The translations under genes and the position numbers were made by a program. Under the pieces are notes generated by a model. That model was not told where the DNA came from and did not search any database. It saw only the letters and a list, made by a program, of their open reading frames with translations. A stretch of 64,000 nucleotides of DNA from Lysinibacillus_B sp042920265. GTDB taxonomy: Bacteria > Bacillota > Bacilli > Bacillales_A > Planococcaceae. The DNA lies in the NCBI RefSeq assembly GCF_042920265.1, contig NZ_JBDQZI010000004.1, forward strand, positions 289,147 through 353,146, in the 5' to 3' direction. This document shows positions 52,710 to 62,915 of this stretch, piece by piece (within the stretch, counting starts at the first letter, position 1; each line of letters starts with the position of its first letter).

Positions 52710-53229
52710 GTGAAAGTACCTCCCACTCTGTATCGTCTAGTCGTTCCTTTAACATGCCGCGCGCTCGCCTCAGCCTTGTTTTGACCGTATTTTCAGACAC
52801 CCCCAAAAGCTCCGCCATGACCGCTGTCGTAAATTCTTCATAATAAAACAGTAGTATGACTTCCCTATACATGACAGGTAATCGTAACACATGCTTTGTC
52901 AGTTCTGTTTGTTCAATAGAGGCAATAATCCTCGCTTCGATCCCTTTTTCTTGGTCTGGCAGTCGCTTTAATAAAGCTCTTGAAAAAATTTGCTTTTTAT
53001 TTTTCCAGCTACGTAAATAGTCGTGGCATGTATTAATCGTAATGCGCGTTAAATATGTTTTAATCGATGCTTCTTCTCGAAATTGATTGGCCGCTTTGAA
53101 GTATTTAATAAAGCTCTCTTGTACTAAATCTTCCGCTGTCGCCCAATTTTTAACGTACATATAACTAATCTGCAATAAGTACCCGCTGTATGTATCCATG
53201 ACATCATTCATTTCTCGATTTGAAAGCAC
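52702..53229 (-). CDS. ECF-family sigma factor
   Basis: A 175-aa protein: region 2 (DVMDTYSGYLLQISYMYVKNWATAEDLVQESFIKYFK ... IKTYLTRITINTCHDYLRSWK) and region 4 (LRLPVMYREVILLFYYEEFTTAVMAELLGVSENTVKTRLRRAR). GTG start at 53229 behind GAGGTGAGG, preferred to the ATG 18 codons upstream. Coupled to its anti-sigma gene. Confidence 0.92.
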   Translation of the reverse strand: MLSNREMNDVMDTYSGYLLQISYMYVKNWATAEDLVQESFIKYFKAANQFREEASIKTYLTRITINTCHDYLRSWKNKKQIFSRALLKRLPDQEKGIEARIIASIEQTELTKHVLRLPVMYREVILLFYYEEFTTAVMAELLGVSENTVKTRLRRARGMLKERLDDTEWEVLSHE

Positions 53230-53427
53230 ACCCTCACCTCTTTTCTCACCGCTTAGACGGGATAGATATAGGAATAGTTTCATTATTTTTACTATTATTC
53301 AATTCTACTTGATTACATTATTTCATATAGATAGAAAGGCATAATTTCCAGCATAAATGATACATGTAAATTGACATCTCGTTTATATTTTTTACAATGA
53401 ATAGTATACATATAGGAGGCGATGGAT

Positions 53428-54270
53428 TTGAAAATTTTCACTGATAGCGGATGTGACCTACCAAAAAGCTTTTATGAAGAACAAAACGTCACACTATTTC
53501 CGTTACGTGTCCACCTAAATGGACAAGAATATGATGATGTATACGGAATCGAACCTGCAGAGATTTATAAAGCCATTGCGGCTGGTGCACAGCCTAAAAC
53601 ATCACAAGTGTCTCCCGAAGTGTTTTACGAAGCATTTGAACAAATCGCTCAAAACAATGAAGAAGCCATTTACATTGCCTTTTCTTCACAATTATCAGGT
53701 ACATGTCAAACAGCGATGATGATACGAAATGAGTTATTAGAAACATATCCAAACTTAAAATTAGCGATTATTGATACGAAATGTGCTTCGCTAGGACATG
53801 GGTTTGTTGTGACAGAAGCGGTGAGACTACGGGACGCCGAAAAATCGTTCGATGAAATCGTAACAAGTATTTCTACGTATACTCATTCGATTGAACATTT
53901 ATTTACAGTAGCCGATTTAGACTATCTCGCAAAAGGCGGTCGGGTCTCTAAAACGAGTGCCTTTGTTGGTGGCTTACTGAGCATTAAACCGATTTTAAAC
54001 GTAGAAGACGGAAAGCTCATTCCATTAGAAAAAGTACGCGGACATAAAAAGGCGATTAATCGTATGATTGATTTGATGGTAGAGCGTGGCGGTGATTTTT
54101 CAAATAAAGTCGTTGGCTTATCCCATAGCAACGATGAACAGCTGCTAGCAGATGTTAAACGTGTCATTGAAGAGCGATTACAGCCAAAGTCGATTGAGGT
54201 CACAACAATCGGTGCAGTCATCGGTTCACATGTCGGCTTAGGCACGATTGCGATTTTCTTTACTAAATAA
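53428..54270 (+). CDS. DegV-family fatty-acid-binding protein
   Basis: A 280-aa protein: KIFTDSGCDLPKSF (fatty-acid carboxylate site TDS), KTSQVSPEVF, IAFSSQLSGTCQTA, AKGGRVSKTSAFVGGLLSIKPIL and GSHVGLGTIAIFF. This is the FakB type of DegV, which presents fatty acids to the kinase FakA. The TTG at 53428 has AGGAGGCGATGGAT upstream; the ATG two codons earlier overlaps that spacing. Confidence 0.9.
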   Translation: MKIFTDSGCDLPKSFYEEQNVTLFPLRVHLNGQEYDDVYGIEPAEIYKAIAAGAQPKTSQVSPEVFYEAFEQIAQNNEEAIYIAFSSQLSGTCQTAMMIRNELLETYPNLKLAIIDTKCASLGHGFVVTEAVRLRDAEKSFDEIVTSISTYTHSIEHLFTVADLDYLAKGGRVSKTSAFVGGLLSIKPILNVEDGKLIPLEKVRGHKKAINRMIDLMVERGGDFSNKVVGLSHSNDEQLLADVKRVIEERLQPKSIEVTTIGAVIGSHVGLGTIAIFFTK

Positions 54271-54327
54271 TTTAAAAATGCGTCTCACCTAAAATAGTCG
54301 GAGACGCTGTATTTTCTTATGTGCACA

Positions 54328-54356
54328 AAAAGCTTGATGGGGTCCATCAAGCTTTT
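54328..54356. terminator. Bidirectional terminator after degV gene
   Basis: AAAAGCTTGATGG/CCATCAAGCTTTT, 13-bp stem with a three-base loop. A second hairpin GCGTCTC/GAGACGC lies at 54280-54307. Confidence 0.75.
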
Positions 54357-54374
54357 GTCATATTTTTCACTACT

Positions 54375-55496
54375 TTATAAACGTGCATCCGTCATTTGCT
54401 TCCAAACAGAGCCCTTTGCTTCTTCGCCTTGTTGGATACGAGCAATGGCCATTTTCACTTGTAACTTTACCTCAAATTCCGCATCATTTTCTGCTTCCTG
54501 TAGCGCTGGTAAACAAGCTTCCGTGCCACTTTCGTATAAATACATCGCTGCACGCCAACGAACTAGTTTATTTTTATCTTGTAATGCTTCAATCATTGCT
54601 GGCTCAAATTGTTCGAAACCAAGGTCACTCATACAGTCACCTGCTGTACGGCGAACAGCTGCACTTTTATCTTGTAGTGCTTTCGTTAAAGCTGGCACGA
54701 CCGCTACATCTTCAATCATCCCCAGATATACGGTAGCTAAACGACGAATCGCCATTTGCTCGTCCTCTAAAGCGAGTGTTAATAACGGGATATCTGCTAC
54801 CTCTGGATCTGGCATTTGGTCAAGCAACTGGAAACGCTGTTGCCAATCAGCCTGTGATGTAAATAATTCTGCCGTCACTTGTTGTTTTTCTAGTGATTGT
54901 ACTTTTTGGCTTGCGTTCGTTGCTTCCACAATCGATTTTACACGCTCTTCTGGATAGGTCGCATGTACTTCCTGTAAAACGGCTTGTGCAATGTCTGCTT
55001 TTTCCCCATAGCGAACACCGTAATCAATCCATTTACGTTGATAAATATAGTTTTCATCTGCTGGTTTTACATTGATTGCATGAAACGCTTCTGTAAAACG
55101 CTCGCCTGTTGCAATACGGCTTTCTGACTCATTATCAAACACTTTAATTTGAAGCGGAATCCCTTTATATACTTGGACATGTACATATACTTCACCAAAA
55201 TGATCGTTTACTGTTGCACCTGTTTCAGTATTTACATCGGTCTCCCCTAACGCTACACGTATACCTGATAAAATCTGTTCCCATGCAAATTTTGCATTTC
55301 GTTCGACTGCTAGGAAGTTAGCGACATGATAAACACCTTTTACACCTTCTACTTGAAAAATAGCTTGGATTTCAGCAGGTGCCCCTGCACTTGTTTCTTT
55401 TGTATAGTTATAGCTTTTGCCAAAAGGTAAATCTTGATCAATGACAATTTTCATGGAATTAGGACTCGGTGTTGGTTCAATCGTGATAATTTTCAT
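54375..55496 (-). CDS. Conserved virulence factor C-type protein (NifU-N plus HEAT repeats)
   Basis: A 373-aa protein. Residues 1-85 are a scaffold NfuA/NifU N-terminal-like domain (IITIEPTPSPNSMKIVID ... GVKGVYHVANFLAVER). A central spacer follows, and then C-terminal HEAT-like repeats (LALEDEQMAIRRLATVYLG, ALQDKSAAVRRTAGDCMSD, ALQDKNKLVRWRAAMYL). This is the CvfC architecture known from staphylococci. Its molecular role is unclear. It lies 12 bases after the ABC-F gene. Confidence 0.88.
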   Translation of the reverse strand: MKIITIEPTPSPNSMKIVIDQDLPFGKSYNYTKETSAGAPAEIQAIFQVEGVKGVYHVANFLAVERNAKFAWEQILSGIRVALGETDVNTETGATVNDHFGEVYVHVQVYKGIPLQIKVFDNESESRIATGERFTEAFHAINVKPADENYIYQRKWIDYGVRYGEKADIAQAVLQEVHATYPEERVKSIVEATNASQKVQSLEKQQVTAELFTSQADWQQRFQLLDQMPDPEVADIPLLTLALEDEQMAIRRLATVYLGMIEDVAVVPALTKALQDKSAAVRRTAGDCMSDLGFEQFEPAMIEALQDKNKLVRWRAAMYLYESGTEACLPALQEAENDAEFEVKLQVKMAIARIQQGEEAKGSVWKQMTDARL

Positions 55497-55508
55497 CTTA
55501 CTCTCTCC

Positions 55509-57395
55509 TTATCCGTTGACGATTTCTTCTAAGTAGCTCCAACGTTCAATTAAATATTCATATTGGGCGTTTAATTCATCGAGTTTTGCTGTTAGTTCTT
55601 GCAATTTCGTAAAGTCCGCGCCTGCTGTAGAAATGCCTTCTTCTGTTTGCATAATTTCTTCTTCTACATTAGCGATTGTATCTGCAATCGTTTCCCATTC
55701 TTTTTGCTCTTTAAAGCTTAACTTTTTCTTCTCTTGTTTTGGCTTTTCTTGCTTCGGTTTTTCTTGCTTCATTTCTTTTACTTCAAGCTTGTCTTGCTCC
55801 GCTTTTTTCATTAAATAGTCTGTGTAAACATCTAGGCTTTCTTCAACACGGCCTTTGCCGTCTAAAATCCATAGCTTTTTCGCAATACGATCGAGGAAGA
55901 AGCGGTCGTGGGAAATCGTTATGACAACACCTGGGAAATGTTCAATAAAGTCTTCTAATACACCGAGTGTTTCAATATCTAGATCGTTTGTTGGCTCGTC
56001 TAGTAGTAATACGTTTGGCTGCTCCATTAACAACCGCAGTAAATGAAGGCGTTTGCGTTCACCACCCGATAATTTGCTAATCGGTGTACCATGTGTATGT
56101 AGCGGGAATAAAAAGCGCTCGAGCATTTGTGCCGCTGAATAGCGTACGCCTTCTGCATCGGTAATATCATTCGATGCCTCGCGAATGTATTCAATCATGC
56201 GCTCATTTTCATTCATTTTAGGAAGCACCTGTTTGAAGTGTAATCGTTTGACTGTAGACCCAACGAATACTTCACCTACATCTGGTTCTAGCTCACCTGC
56301 TAAAATATTTAGCAGTGTCGATTTTCCATATCCGTTTGCCCCAATGATGCCGATACGGTCCCCTTGCTGTAACAGGAAGCTAAAATCTTTTAAAATAACA
56401 CGCTCGCCAAACGCCTTTGAAATGTTTTCAGCTTCTAACACTTTGCGCCCTAAACGTGTTGTAGCAAGTGCCAGTTCTAAATTTGCATCATCATTCGAAC
56501 GATCAATCGATTTATCTAACTCGTCAAAACGTTGAATACGTGCTTTTTGTTTCGTTGTACGTGCTTTTGCGCCACGACGAATCCATTTCAACTCGGAACG
56601 ATAACGATTACGTAGTTTCGCTTGTGTGGCCGCATTCATTTCCTCACGTATCGCGCGCGCTTCTAAATAGTCTGCATAATTTCCGATATGACGATATAAC
56701 GTTTGGTCGGCAAGCTCATAAATATGTGTGGCGATTTCATCTAAAAAGTAACGGTCGTGGGTAATGAAAATAACCGCGCCTTTTAAACGAGACACCATTT
56801 CTTGTAACCATTCCGTTGACTCAATGTCTAAGTGGTTCGTCGGCTCGTCCAATAAATACAAGTCTGCTGGTTCAATTAATACTTTCGCTAAAGCAACGCG
56901 TTTTTGTTGCCCACCGGATAATTTCGTCACTTCAGCATCAAACATATCGATCCCTAACTTAGTTAGCGCTTGTTTTGCTAAAGCATTGACATCCCATGCC
57001 TGTTCAGCATCCATTTTTTGTTGTAAAGTGAATAGCTTATTTTGCAAGCTTTCTGATTGTGGATTTTGACTAAGCGCAACAACCGCTTCCTCGTATTCAC
57101 GGTTTAACTGAAGTGTCGGTGCATCCCCGCTAAATACCGCCTGTAGTACCGTCTCTCCTTCTTTAAACATCGGATCCTGCTCTAGATAGGCAATCCGATA
57201 TTTATTCGGGTGATCGAGTGTCATCGAATCGGCATCTTGCATACCTGCTAAAATGGATAATAACGTCGATTTACCTGTCCCATTAATCCCGATTAACCCT
57301 GCACGGTCCCCTTCCGTAATCGTAAACTCAATATTTTTAAATAGCGTTTTATCGCCTACTGTTTTCGTTAAATGATTAACAATTAAATGACTCAT
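55509..57395 (-). CDS. ABC-F family ribosome-associated ATPase (YfmR-like)
   Basis: A 628-aa protein with two ABC domains: Walker A GINGTGKST and GANGYGKST, signatures KLSGGQQKR and KLSGGERKR, Walker B LYLLDEPTNHLD and VLLLDEPTNDLD. A positively charged linker (RNRYRSELKWIRRGAKARTTKQ) and a C-terminal coiled coil complete it. It has no membrane domain. It resembles YfmR/Uup, which act on stalled ribosomes. Confidence 0.92.
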   Translation of the reverse strand: MSHLIVNHLTKTVGDKTLFKNIEFTITEGDRAGLIGINGTGKSTLLSILAGMQDADSMTLDHPNKYRIAYLEQDPMFKEGETVLQAVFSGDAPTLQLNREYEEAVVALSQNPQSESLQNKLFTLQQKMDAEQAWDVNALAKQALTKLGIDMFDAEVTKLSGGQQKRVALAKVLIEPADLYLLDEPTNHLDIESTEWLQEMVSRLKGAVIFITHDRYFLDEIATHIYELADQTLYRHIGNYADYLEARAIREEMNAATQAKLRNRYRSELKWIRRGAKARTTKQKARIQRFDELDKSIDRSNDDANLELALATTRLGRKVLEAENISKAFGERVILKDFSFLLQQGDRIGIIGANGYGKSTLLNILAGELEPDVGEVFVGSTVKRLHFKQVLPKMNENERMIEYIREASNDITDAEGVRYSAAQMLERFLFPLHTHGTPISKLSGGERKRLHLLRLLMEQPNVLLLDEPTNDLDIETLGVLEDFIEHFPGVVITISHDRFFLDRIAKKLWILDGKGRVEESLDVYTDYLMKKAEQDKLEVKEMKQEKPKQEKPKQEKKKLSFKEQKEWETIADTIANVEEEIMQTEEGISTAGADFTKLQELTAKLDELNAQYEYLIERWSYLEEIVNG

Positions 57396-57732
57396 ACAAT
57401 CCCGTCTCTTTCATTTTTTAGCTGTTGTAAAAACATGATCATACAACAGTCTTTATGTAACCCCTTTAGTATCAAGGTTTTAATTATTTACTATTATAAT
57501 CTATTTTGTCTATTAGCGCATATATAAGCGTGGATTTAGAAGTAGTTAGAGGCGGGTGTATGAGAGTTAATATATAAAATATTATATATAGAAAAAATCA
57601 AGCCACTTAAATCCCCATACAACGGGGATAATTAAGTAGCTTTAAAATTATATCGATAAGTTTCAAAATATCATTAATTAAACTTTCAAGCGTGTTGATT
57701 TACCTTTTATTGTTAATAGAATCGTTTGAAAA
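57396..57732. other. Intergenic stretch with one hairpin
   Basis: No gene seen. A hairpin at 57601-57643 (AAGC-CACTTAA-TCCCC pairing with GGGGA-TTAAGT-GCTT) has a minus-strand T-run, probably a terminator. Confidence 0.45.
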
Positions 57733-57882
57733 AGTTGATTTCCGCTCCATTCGGCTCGCTTTCCACGGGCATAGCCTCAGCCTCCTCGTCGCTCGTACCT
57801 CGGTGCTCCTGTCGCTACGCTTTCGTTGCAGAAAAACATTGCTATTCCCGTAGGAGTCTCGCCGATTCTGCTGCAATCAACT
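57733..57882. repeat. GC-rich palindromic intergenic repeat, second copy
   Basis: The ends AGTTGATT/AATCAACT are inverted repeats. The interior shares GCTTTCC-CGGGC, GCCTCCTCGTCGCTC and TAC-TCG blocks with 35249-35435. Bacillaceae genomes commonly carry such elements between genes. Confidence 0.65.
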
Positions 57883-58050
57883 GGCAAGTCATTTTTGATC
57901 ACATTTTACCGAAAAAACACGCTTCTATATAGGAAATATTTTGATAATGAACACACCTGTTAAAGTTTGTTCAATTACATATCATCATAGCAAGGCTTTC
58001 TTATTTTAAACAGACACTCTATTTCACTAAATCTCGATATGTATAACTAA

Positions 58051-58866
58051 TTATGCATTACTAAAATCGATAAATGTTAAAATAGAATTGGTTAATTTAT
58101 CTGGACATTCTTCCATTAATACATGACCATAGTTTTCAAACTTTTCTACTTTCGCATTTGGCAAAGCATCCTCATAAGACGCAAAAACATCGTGAGGAAC
58201 GAGCTTGTCATTTGTTCCGTAGATTAATAATACCGGCATATTTAACTCCCCAACTCTTTGTGAAATGACTCCTGTATCATTATCAGCAAGTGTTTTCGTG
58301 ATTACAAAAGGTATATTAGGATCAGAGTAAGGTTTCGTCCAACCTTCCAATAAGTCTGGGGTAAATTTTTCCAGTGGAAGCCCTAGCATACGTGCCATCA
58401 TTTTGGCATTCGGTGGACGTTTTAGCATTTGCTTAAACATCCCATTTAACCATCCTCTTTTAGCTAAGTTCTGGACAAATGAATTGACTCCTTTTCGAAA
58501 CCCATCAGGAGCCACAAGTGTTAGGCTTTTTACAAGTTCTGGTGCTTTTAAAGCTATATGAACACATACTTCCCCTCCCATTGAATGCCCTACTAAATGT
58601 ACAGGCGAAACCTTGAGTTTCATTAGAGTTTCTATCATCCTATCGGCATGTGCTTCTTTGCTATATTCAGCATTAATAGGTTTATCGCTTTCCCCAGCAC
58701 CAAGCAGATCTGGAATGTAAACATTATAACGTTCAGATATACTCGGATATACATTTCGCCAACAAAAATGATACGAAGCCGTTCCATGAATTAGAACAAC
58801 CGGCGGGCCACTTCCCTCACTAAACACAAAAATATTACCGGCATTAAGGGAAACATATTGATTCAA
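58051..58866 (-). CDS. Alpha/beta-hydrolase
   Basis: A 271-aa alpha/beta-hydrolase: oxyanion motif LIHGTASYHFCW, nucleophile elbow GHSMGGE, acid residue in LLIYGTNDKLVP and catalytic His in YGHVLMEE. A cap region lies between. Substrate unknown; similar enzymes include esterases and C-C hydrolases. TTG start at 58866 behind AAAGGAGTGATTTCA. Confidence 0.88.
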   Translation of the reverse strand: MNQYVSLNAGNIFVFSEGSGPPVVLIHGTASYHFCWRNVYPSISERYNVYIPDLLGAGESDKPINAEYSKEAHADRMIETLMKLKVSPVHLVGHSMGGEVCVHIALKAPELVKSLTLVAPDGFRKGVNSFVQNLAKRGWLNGMFKQMLKRPPNAKMMARMLGLPLEKFTPDLLEGWTKPYSDPNIPFVITKTLADNDTGVISQRVGELNMPVLLIYGTNDKLVPHDVFASYEDALPNAKVEKFENYGHVLMEECPDKLTNSILTFIDFSNA

Positions 58867-59289
58867 TGAAATCACTCCTTTAAATGAATGCTTTAGCACT
58901 AAAAAATTAGTATCTTCAATTATATAGGGATTGATCAAAACCATTCACTTAAATTATCCTATATTTTACATTTAAGGTAAATGTATTTAGGTGAATGATA
59001 AGATTTTCATTTGATATTTGTAACAACATGGACAATTGTTTAATTTATAACTTTCTCTTCTTCTAAACTATTAATAGAAAGTTAGGAACTTTAGTTTAGT
59101 TAATAAATCTACTTCACTTGGCAGTAGATACATAATGATAAAATAAATAATTGTCCAAATAAAAAATAAAAGAAGAGCTCTATCATCTGATAAAAGCCCT
59201 CCTAGCCATTCTTTTTATCTCTAAATTATGCTTCGTCACTTAGTATATCGTGTCTTTTCGCTAACGCTACATCTATTTAATCGGCCAAA
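58867..59289. other. Gene-free stretch
   Basis: AT-rich intergenic region between the hydrolase and cation-transporter genes. It has no supported frame; one short inverted repeat CTAAACT/AGTTTAG lies near 59072-59100. Confidence 0.4.
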
Positions 59290-60198
59290 TCAATCGGAAT
59301 CATTCGCGACAATTAACTCACAAACGCAATGCTCATATTGCTTCGCTAACGCCTTGTTTACCTCATCAGTCGCTTTATGTAGCACTTTAATTTCTAAAAA
59401 CTCTTCTTGTACATGAAAATATATCGCTACCCACATTCTACGCCCCGTACGTGTTACATCATAAAATACTGCCTCTAACCCGTTCTCTGTTAAAATATCT
59501 CTACAAATGTCTTTAATCGTATCCATGGTTTCTTGTTCTGGTGAAAACAGGAATAGATCTTTAATCGCTCTCAATATCATTTTAATTGCCTCTGGTAGCA
59601 TAAATAAAATAATAAATAACGCAATGATTTGATCAAAATATGGGGAAAGGATATCTAATCTCGTTCCTTCAAAAAACGTAGAGGCAAAAAAGGCTACCCC
59701 CATTCCTAAACTATACGCAACATCTATTTTCCAGCCATAAATTTCAGCTGTAATAATGGGTGACGAAAGGGAACGATTCATACGCTGCATGACAACTAAT
59801 ACAATAAGACTCGCAACGGCAATGATAAACTGGAAAATCGAAATTAAGCCACCATCAACTTGATTTCCTCCTGAAAGTACCACTTCTACACTTTTAGCAG
59901 ATAAACCAAGCGTTACAGAAATCATCATAAACCCTTTAATAATTACTAAAATGGACTCCACTTGAGCATAGCCAAAGGGATGTTTTTCCGAAATAGGACG
60001 ATGGAACAGTGGCATTAGGAATAATGTTAAGCCAATCATTAATAATTCGGAAGCGTCGTATGCTGCATCCATTAATACAGATTGCGAGCTTGTATAAATC
60101 GCAATCAAAAATTCAAACACAACAAATAATATGCCGGTCCATAATGATAATAATAAAATTTTCTTTTCTATCTTTTCACCTTTTTGCATATCTTTCAT
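59290..60198 (-). CDS. Cation diffusion facilitator family transporter
   Basis: A 302-aa protein: six membrane helices, with SQSVLMDAAYDASELL in TM2 and HPFGYAQVESILV, the family's conserved TM2/TM3 motifs. The C-terminal ~90 residues form a cytoplasmic domain of unusual sequence (FYDVTRTGRRMWVAIYFHV). Exports divalent metal ions. The second metal-site pair in TM5 (AEIYGWKIDVAYSLGMG) has D, but the usual HxxxD is altered to KxxxA, so ion choice is unclear. Confidence 0.85.
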   Translation of the reverse strand: MKDMQKGEKIEKKILLLSLWTGILFVVFEFLIAIYTSSQSVLMDAAYDASELLMIGLTLFLMPLFHRPISEKHPFGYAQVESILVIIKGFMMISVTLGLSAKSVEVVLSGGNQVDGGLISIFQFIIAVASLIVLVVMQRMNRSLSSPIITAEIYGWKIDVAYSLGMGVAFFASTFFEGTRLDILSPYFDQIIALFIILFMLPEAIKMILRAIKDLFLFSPEQETMDTIKDICRDILTENGLEAVFYDVTRTGRRMWVAIYFHVQEEFLEIKVLHKATDEVNKALAKQYEHCVCELIVANDSD

Positions 60199-60358
60199 TT
60201 CTCATTATTGATATTTGTTCGTACATTAAAAATAAGAAACACAACCTCCCTGTCACTATTTTAATTCAATGCGAATTCCAGTAGCAAAGTTTTACCCTTA
60301 GGCAACATGATGTTAGGAAATAAGCGCTATAAGTTATCACACAATAAGGAAAATAAAA

Positions 60359-60384
60359 GGAAAGCCTGTTATTTTAGGCTTTCC
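60359..60384 (-). terminator. Terminator of the HD-domain gene
   Basis: GGAAAGCCT/AGGCTTTCC stem with eight-base loop; overlaps the end of the gene, minus-strand TTTTATTTTCC follows. Confidence 0.65.
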
Positions 60385-61003
60385 CTCCTACTTCATTTTT
60401 TAACTGCTCTAAAAAGGATTCCATAAATGCATGGCGCTCTTTGGCCATTTGTTTCCCTTTTGCTGTGACCATTAAGTCTTTTAATAATAGTAGCTTCTCA
60501 TAAAAATGTGTAACAGATGCTGTTGATTTCGTACGATACTCTTCAATAGACATATTTGTACGAGCTTCTTCTGCATCGTCGTACAGCTTGCGTCCTTTTG
60601 CTCCACCATATGCAAATGTTCGTGCAATCCCAATAGCACCAATTGCATCTAAACGGTCCGCATCACGCACAATCTTTGCCTCAATTGTTTTTGCCTCTAA
60701 TTCATTGCCACCGTTAAATGAGACGGAAGCAATAATATCCCGAATATAAACACGTTGCTCTTCTGTTAAATCCAGTGCATGTAAAATTCGCTCTTCCGCT
60801 TCTTTCGTTTCCGTATATTTCGCATCGCTGACATCATGTAACAGCACGGCTAAACGCACTAATTCACTATTTGCACTAGGCTCTGTCGTAAGAATCATCT
60901 CTGCATTTTTATACACACGCTCAATATGTTGAAAATCATGACTCGCATCCATTTTTTCATAAATACTTTTAACTAATGTCATGCACTTCGAAATATTATC
61001 CAT
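60374..61003 (-). CDS. HD-domain phosphohydrolase (YedJ-like)
   Basis: A 209-aa protein with the HD motifs: H in HDFQHIERVY, HD in LLHDVSDAKY and D in VRDADRLDAIGAIGIAR. It matches the YedJ/YpgQ group, which acts on nucleotides or related phosphates. Metal-dependent, cytosolic. It overlaps its terminator. Confidence 0.88.
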   Translation of the reverse strand: MDNISKCMTLVKSIYEKMDASHDFQHIERVYKNAEMILTTEPSANSELVRLAVLLHDVSDAKYTETKEAEERILHALDLTEEQRVYIRDIIASVSFNGGNELEAKTIEAKIVRDADRLDAIGAIGIARTFAYGGAKGRKLYDDAEEARTNMSIEEYRTKSTASVTHFYEKLLLLKDLMVTAKGKQMAKERHAFMESFLEQLKNEVGGKA

Positions 61004-61155
61004 TTTATTGCGACCGCCTTTTTATTGAATTTACTTTTTATAAAGAAAAATGAAAATATTCCAAAAAATACATGTTATAATGGAATTATCATTCAATGAT
61101 ATGTATTTTACCATGTTATCTACTCAAATAGAGAACAAATAGAGAGGGGATTTCA

Positions 61156-62844
61156 ATGATTAGAAACGCAAAATCTATTAAAGTGAAAATTATTTTAAGT
61201 TTTCTTGTTTTTTTACTATGTACGTGGATATACAGCTCTTATAGTTATTTTCAAAATGAAAAATTTATGGAAAATACAGAAAAAATTATTACTGATGATA
61301 CGAAAATACTATCTATAGGATACCAATTATCACAATCTATTGACTCTCGCTTAGCTGCGGCGAGGAACTATATTTTAATGGGTGACCCAACTTACAAAGA
61401 AACATTTAATAGCCATACTGACCAAGCTTCTACTATTCAAAAGGAAATAGAGCAATATGCTAATGTCCAAGCAGTTCAACAAATCGTTACAGCGGAAAAG
61501 AAATGGAGCACAACCATCCAAAAAGAACTTTTTTTACTTTTTGATCAAGGAAATATAACGAATGCTACTGCATTATTAGCTACACTTGAGGAGCAAGGGA
61601 CTACAATTCGTAATGAATACCAACTATTTGCACAATCAAAAGCTTTGGAGATTGAAGAAAAAGGTCGCTCTGTATCAAAAGATACAAGTTCAACCAAAAC
61701 TGTCCTACAGATCATTTCGTATAGCATGACCATTATAGCTATTGTACTTGCACTGTATCTTTCACGGTTAATCTCTAAACCGATTGCTCTTTTAACAAAT
61801 CGAATGGAAAGCATTGCAAATGGTGAACTCAATCATCCCCCTTTAGACGTTACGACAAATGATGAATTAGCGCGTTTGACGATTTCTACAAACAAAATGA
61901 ATGCGCAATTACAACAAATCATTATTAAAGTCCAAGAAGGTGCAACAGCTGTTACTGAAAGCAGTAAGAACTTAAACGTATCTGCCTCTGAAATAACAAG
62001 TGGTATGATGCAAACATCAGCTGCAATCGAACAAATTGCAAACGGCACAGATGTTCAAGCTACAGCCGCAAGTGATTTACGAACAACGATGCAAGCATTT
62101 TCACACAATGTAGATAGCGCGAACCAAAATAGCTTAAAAGTACTAAGTCATTCAGAAAGTGTACAAACCATGACAAATGACGGACAAAATTTAATGAACG
62201 CTACGGAACAGCAAATGCAAAAAATTGATGGGATTGTAAAACAAGCTGTTGAACGTGTTGAAGGATTAAATAGCCAGACACGTGAAATTACACAACTCGT
62301 ACAAGTGATTACGGAAATTGCAGACCAGACGAATCTATTAGCATTGAATGCCGCCATAGAAGCCGCACGTGCTGGTGAACAAGGGAAAGGATTTGCTGTT
62401 GTAGCCGATGAAGTACGGAAATTAGCTGAACAAGTAAGCCATTCTGTGTCAAACATTTCTACAATCGTACACGCTATCCAAAATGAAACTCAAATTGTAA
62501 CCCACTCTTTACTAGAAGGTTATGAGGAAGTAAAAAAAGGGTCTCAACATACCCATATTTCGAATGAAACATATCGTAATATTTCTGTCGCTGTTTTAGA
62601 AATGGTCTCAAATATTCGAACGGTCACAGAAAACTTACAGCATATCGCAAGTAACACGAACCAAATTGATAGTGCGATTGAAAATATTGCTGCCGTATCT
62701 GAACAATCTGCTGCAAGCTCACAACAAACAGCTGCAACTATCGAAGAAGTAACAAGTTCAATGGAAACCGCAACACAAAATGCTTATCAATTAAATGAAA
62801 CAGCTAATCACTTACAATCTGTTGTTGAGCAATTTAAGTTGTAA
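61156..62844 (+). CDS. Methyl-accepting chemotaxis protein
   Basis: A 562-aa chemoreceptor: TM1 (IILSFLVFLLCTWIYSSYSYF), a four-helix-bundle ligand domain (~35-185), TM2 (VLQIISYSMTIIAIVLALYLSRL), HAMP (ISKPIALLTNRMESIANGEL) and the signalling domain with the hairpin tip QTNLLALNAAIEAARAGEQGKGFAVVADEVRKLAEQ. No pentapeptide tether. Signal unknown. GAGAGGGG before the ATG. Confidence 0.95.
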   Translation: MIRNAKSIKVKIILSFLVFLLCTWIYSSYSYFQNEKFMENTEKIITDDTKILSIGYQLSQSIDSRLAAARNYILMGDPTYKETFNSHTDQASTIQKEIEQYANVQAVQQIVTAEKKWSTTIQKELFLLFDQGNITNATALLATLEEQGTTIRNEYQLFAQSKALEIEEKGRSVSKDTSSTKTVLQIISYSMTIIAIVLALYLSRLISKPIALLTNRMESIANGELNHPPLDVTTNDELARLTISTNKMNAQLQQIIIKVQEGATAVTESSKNLNVSASEITSGMMQTSAAIEQIANGTDVQATAASDLRTTMQAFSHNVDSANQNSLKVLSHSESVQTMTNDGQNLMNATEQQMQKIDGIVKQAVERVEGLNSQTREITQLVQVITEIADQTNLLALNAAIEAARAGEQGKGFAVVADEVRKLAEQVSHSVSNISTIVHAIQNETQIVTHSLLEGYEEVKKGSQHTHISNETYRNISVAVLEMVSNIRTVTENLQHIASNTNQIDSAIENIAAVSEQSAASSQQTAATIEEVTSSMETATQNAYQLNETANHLQSVVEQFKL

Positions 62845-62873
62845 CACTAAAAGGGAAATCTAGCGTAATCAAA

Positions 62874-62915
62874 AAAGGGTTGTTTTATTAGCACAAGCTA
62901 ATAGGACAATCCTTT
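62874..62915 (+). terminator. Terminator of the chemoreceptor gene
   Basis: AAAGG-TTGT-TATTAGC / GCTAATA-ACAA-CCTTT stem with a four-base loop. Confidence 0.7.

Noticed and set aside
54319..54957. 212-aa rightward frame rich in Ser and Cys
   Set aside because: Antisense to the HEAT repeats of the CvfC-type gene; composition typical of a reverse-strand shadow.
57726..57932. 68-aa frame within the second GC-rich repeat
   Set aside because: Same reason: open only because of the repeat's composition.
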